From contig NZ_JADCDB010000015.1 in the NCBI RefSeq assembly GCF_020252395.1, positions 1 through 56,641 of the forward strand: 56,641 nt of DNA. Direction: 5' to 3'. Positions 54,858-56,641 of this stretch are shown here, piece after piece (position 1 is the first letter of the stretch; each line of letters opens with the position of its first letter). Below the pieces are notes generated by a model that was given only the letters and a program-made list of their open reading frames with translations, was not told the DNA's origin and ran no database searches. Made by a program: the position numbers and the translations under genes. Origin of the DNA: Aestuariivirga sp. GTDB taxonomy: Bacteria; Pseudomonadota; Alphaproteobacteria; Rhizobiales; Aestuariivirgaceae.

Positions 54858-55997
54858 ATGATCGAGACCAAGACCAGATTTATCAGAACACGGATCACCG
54901 TGACGGAAGGCGAACGCGCCATTCTGTTGATCGATGGCGTGCTGGCGGGAATTCTGCGGCCGGGCCGCCATGGCTTCTGGTCGTTCCGCCGGAAGATCGC
55001 CTGCGAGGGCCATGCCTTCAAGGAGCCGGTGTTCCGCAGTGTCTATGAGCAGGCGATCCGTCTCCGTCCGAATCTGATGGCGGAACACTTCACCGAGGTG
55101 CGTACCAGTGCGGCCGAAGTCGCGGTGCTGTACCGCGACGGGAAGCTCTACAGCGTGCTGGGGCCGGATGGCCGCTTGCTGCTGTGGACGGACGCCGGTC
55201 CGTGGCGGGTCGAGATCATCGCCGTGCCGGACACGCTGGAGGTGGAGGACGCGCTGAGCCGCCGCCTCCTCGCCGCGAGCTCGGTCGACCGCGTCAAGCG
55301 CTTCGTAGTGGAGCAGGGCCAGACCGGCCTTCTGTTCATCGACGGCGCTTTCATCCGCGCGCTGGAGCCGGGGCTGCACAGCTTCTGGAACACCGGCCGA
55401 ACGGTGAATGTGAAGATCGTCGACACGCGTGAGCACGCGATGGAGGTGACCGGCCAGGAGGTGCTGACGCGCGACAAGGTGTCGATCCGCGTCAACCTCG
55501 TGGCGCGCTACAGCGTGACCGATCCGGTACGCGCGGTGAGCGCCGTGAAGGACTATGCCGACGCGCTCTACCGGTCGCTGCAGCATGCCTTCCGCCAGTC
55601 GCTCGCCACGCGGACGCTGGACGACATCCTGTCGCGCAAGGGCGAGACCGATGCCGAGGCGGCGGCCGCGGTGCGCTACGAGATGCTGGCGATCGGCATC
55701 GAGGTGGCGGGGATCGCCATCAAGGACGTGGTGCTGCCGGGCGACATGCGGGACCTCCTGAACAAGGTCGTGGCGGCCGAGAAGGACGCCGAGGCCCAGG
55801 TGATCCGCCGGCGGGAGGAGACCAACGCCACGCGCTCGCTGCTCAACACGGCGCGCGTCATGGCGGAAAACCCGGCGATGCTGCGGCTGAAGGAACTGGA
55901 GGCGCTCGAGCAGATCGCCTCCAAGGTGCAGTCGCTCACCATCCACAACGGCACCCGCGGGCTGCTGGAGGACATCGCCTCCCTCAGCGCCCGGTGA
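54858..55997 (+). CDS. Slipin / SPFH-domain protein with duplicated N-terminal module
   Basis: A 379-residue member of the stomatin-prohibitin-flotillin-HflK/C superfamily, which builds membrane-associated oligomers. A start module (residues about 14-41, TEGERAILLIDGVLAG then RPGRHGFW) recurs at about 150-177 (EQGQTGLLFIDGAFIRALEP then GLHSFW). It leads into the SPFH domain proper (VNVKIVDTREHAMEVTGQEV; VNLVARYSVTDP). The C-terminus is a coiled coil (AAEKDAEAQVIRRREETNAT). No membrane helix is obvious, so attachment would be peripheral. No NfeD partner gene is adjacent. Confidence 0.85.
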   Translation: MIETKTRFIRTRITVTEGERAILLIDGVLAGILRPGRHGFWSFRRKIACEGHAFKEPVFRSVYEQAIRLRPNLMAEHFTEVRTSAAEVAVLYRDGKLYSVLGPDGRLLLWTDAGPWRVEIIAVPDTLEVEDALSRRLLAASSVDRVKRFVVEQGQTGLLFIDGAFIRALEPGLHSFWNTGRTVNVKIVDTREHAMEVTGQEVLTRDKVSIRVNLVARYSVTDPVRAVSAVKDYADALYRSLQHAFRQSLATRTLDDILSRKGETDAEAAAAVRYEMLAIGIEVAGIAIKDVVLPGDMRDLLNKVVAAEKDAEAQVIRRREETNATRSLLNTARVMAENPAMLRLKELEALEQIASKVQSLTIHNGTRGLLEDIASLSAR

Positions 55998-56044
55998 CGA
56001 CAACGCTCCTCTCCGCCACTGGCGGGGAGGAGCCTGCCCGCGCC

Positions 56045-56284
56045 TTACCGCGCCAGCATCGCGGTGGCGTCCGCGATGACGTCGGCCGCCTCGTCCTCGT
56101 TTCCTGCGGCACAGAGCTTTTCGGCCTGGGCTACCATGTCCTGAACCTGGGACGTGACGTCCGCCTGGGCGCTGCTCTGCGACAGCTGTGACTTGAGGGC
56201 GGGAAGGTCGGTGTCGCAAGTACCGGCGAGGACCGGCGTTGCGAAAACGGCACACAGGCCGGGGACGAGCAGGGCGGATTTCAT
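56045..56284 (-). CDS. Small secreted protein of unknown function
   Basis: A 79-residue product with a signal peptide (MKSALLVPGLCAVFATPVLA) and a short mature helical domain of about 59 residues with two cysteines (GTCDTDL and EKLCAAGN) that could form one disulfide in the periplasm. ATG 56284 is preceded by GAGGTTGCC; an upstream start at 56314 would mask the signal. Family not recognised. It is convergent with the slipin gene. Confidence 0.65.
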   Translation of the reverse strand: MKSALLVPGLCAVFATPVLAGTCDTDLPALKSQLSQSSAQADVTSQVQDMVAQAEKLCAAGNEDEAADVIADATAMLAR

Positions 56285-56476
56285 GGAGGCAACCTCTTTC
56301 GTCAGTGCCCGCACCTATAGCCCAGGGCGGCAGCCGCGCCAATCCTACCTGTGGTGAAATGTCGGTAGCACACGATATGTGCAGTCGTTTGGGCCCCTTG
56401 GGGAGGTCTGAAAGGGCCCTTGTCCCCGGGCGTGGTGTAGGTTCTGGGGGTTAAGCCGCTCGCGAAGCGGGCCCTT

Positions 56477-56641
56477 GGGGACTGTCGTGACTCTTGTGCA
56501 CGGGGCCATCGTGATGGAGAGGAGAACCACCTATGGCAATCGACAAGGAACTGCTGGACAGACTTCTCGCGGGGCGTGATCCCAGGGACCTGTTTTCAAA
56601 GGATGGCCTGCTCGACGATCTGAAGAAGGCGCTGTCCGAGC
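56477..56641 (+). mobile_element. IS256-family insertion sequence, left end (continues off window)
   Basis: The transposase start at 56533 is preceded by GGGACTGTCGTGACTCTTGT (from 56478), which has the form of IS256-family terminal repeats that begin GGGACTGT. The other end lies outside the window, so the terminal repeat and target duplication cannot be verified. Confidence 0.75.
56533..56641 (+). CDS. IS256-family transposase, N-terminus only
   Basis: The 36 visible codons read MAIDKELLDRLLAGRDPRD then LFSKDGLLDDLKKALSE, the conserved opening of IS256 (Mutator-type) transposases. GAGAGGAG precedes the ATG. The DDE catalytic core is beyond the right edge, so intactness is unknown. Confidence 0.85.
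   Translation, partial: MAIDKELLDRLLAGRDPRDLFSKDGLLDDLKKALSE

Noticed and set aside
1-56641. CRISPR array, toxin-antitoxin pair, prophage or defence island
   Set aside because: No regularly spaced repeats, no cas, toxin, restriction or phage structural genes were seen; the only mobile elements are IS fragments at the two edges.

Overview
The window is GC-rich and reads as a stretch of alphaproteobacterial chromosome, most likely Hyphomicrobiales (Rhizobiales). The grounds are the gene order prfB-PBP1A-amidase-rne-M48 protease-DsbA-aroQ-accB-accC-aat-DUF2155-MlaD-NDUFA12, the presence of usg, a class II B12-dependent ribonucleotide reductase, and an NDUFA12-type complex I accessory subunit. 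The assignment comes from recognising families and gene order, not from a search.

Layout. 1-765: edge of a broken IS5-family element. 806-6033 (minus): release factor 2 with its programmed frameshift, penicillin-binding protein 1A and a cell-wall amidase. 6034-14762 (plus): RNase E, a periplasmic protease, a DsbA-like oxidoreductase, then the tight block aroQ-accB-accC-aat. 14747-18589 (minus): DUF2155, a methyltransferase remnant, MlaD, NDUFA12 and a DedA-PAP2-LssY fusion. 19011-25367 (plus): a DHA2 efflux transporter, nrdJ with NrdR-type boxes, and a 37-residue Lys/Ala/Pro protein. 25495-31718: two L,D-transpeptidases (one frameshifted), an exported protein of unknown function, aspS and rimO. 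32020-34567 (minus): ilvBN behind a leader-peptide attenuator. 35214-39546 (plus): a coupled transporter cluster that includes two DMT carriers fused in one chain. 39675-45182: usg, a CDP-alcohol phosphatidyltransferase, rpsD, an orphan ABC permease, murI and trmJ. 45524-49287: a second DHA2 transporter, a glycosyltransferase and icd. 49844-52336 (minus): copA with a CueR-like promoter. 52505-56641: phzF, small membrane and secreted proteins, two tRNA-like sequences, a slipin, and the start of an IS256-family element.

Most genes are housekeeping: cell-wall growth and remodelling (PBP1A, amidase, two L,D-transpeptidases, murI), translation (prfB, aspS, rimO, rpsD, trmJ, aat), fatty-acid initiation (accBC), branched-chain amino acids (ilvBN), deoxynucleotides (nrdJ) and the TCA cycle (icd). 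Transporters form the accessory layer.

I see no defence island, CRISPR array or prophage. The most informative signals are regulatory or structural: the ilv attenuator whose leader peptide seems to start at the transcript's first base; the NrdR box pair upstream of nrdJ; the MerR-type 19-bp-spacer promoter that touches the copA start codon; the prfB frameshift site; the fused DMT carrier; and several broken genes, three of which can be repaired by a single-base change.
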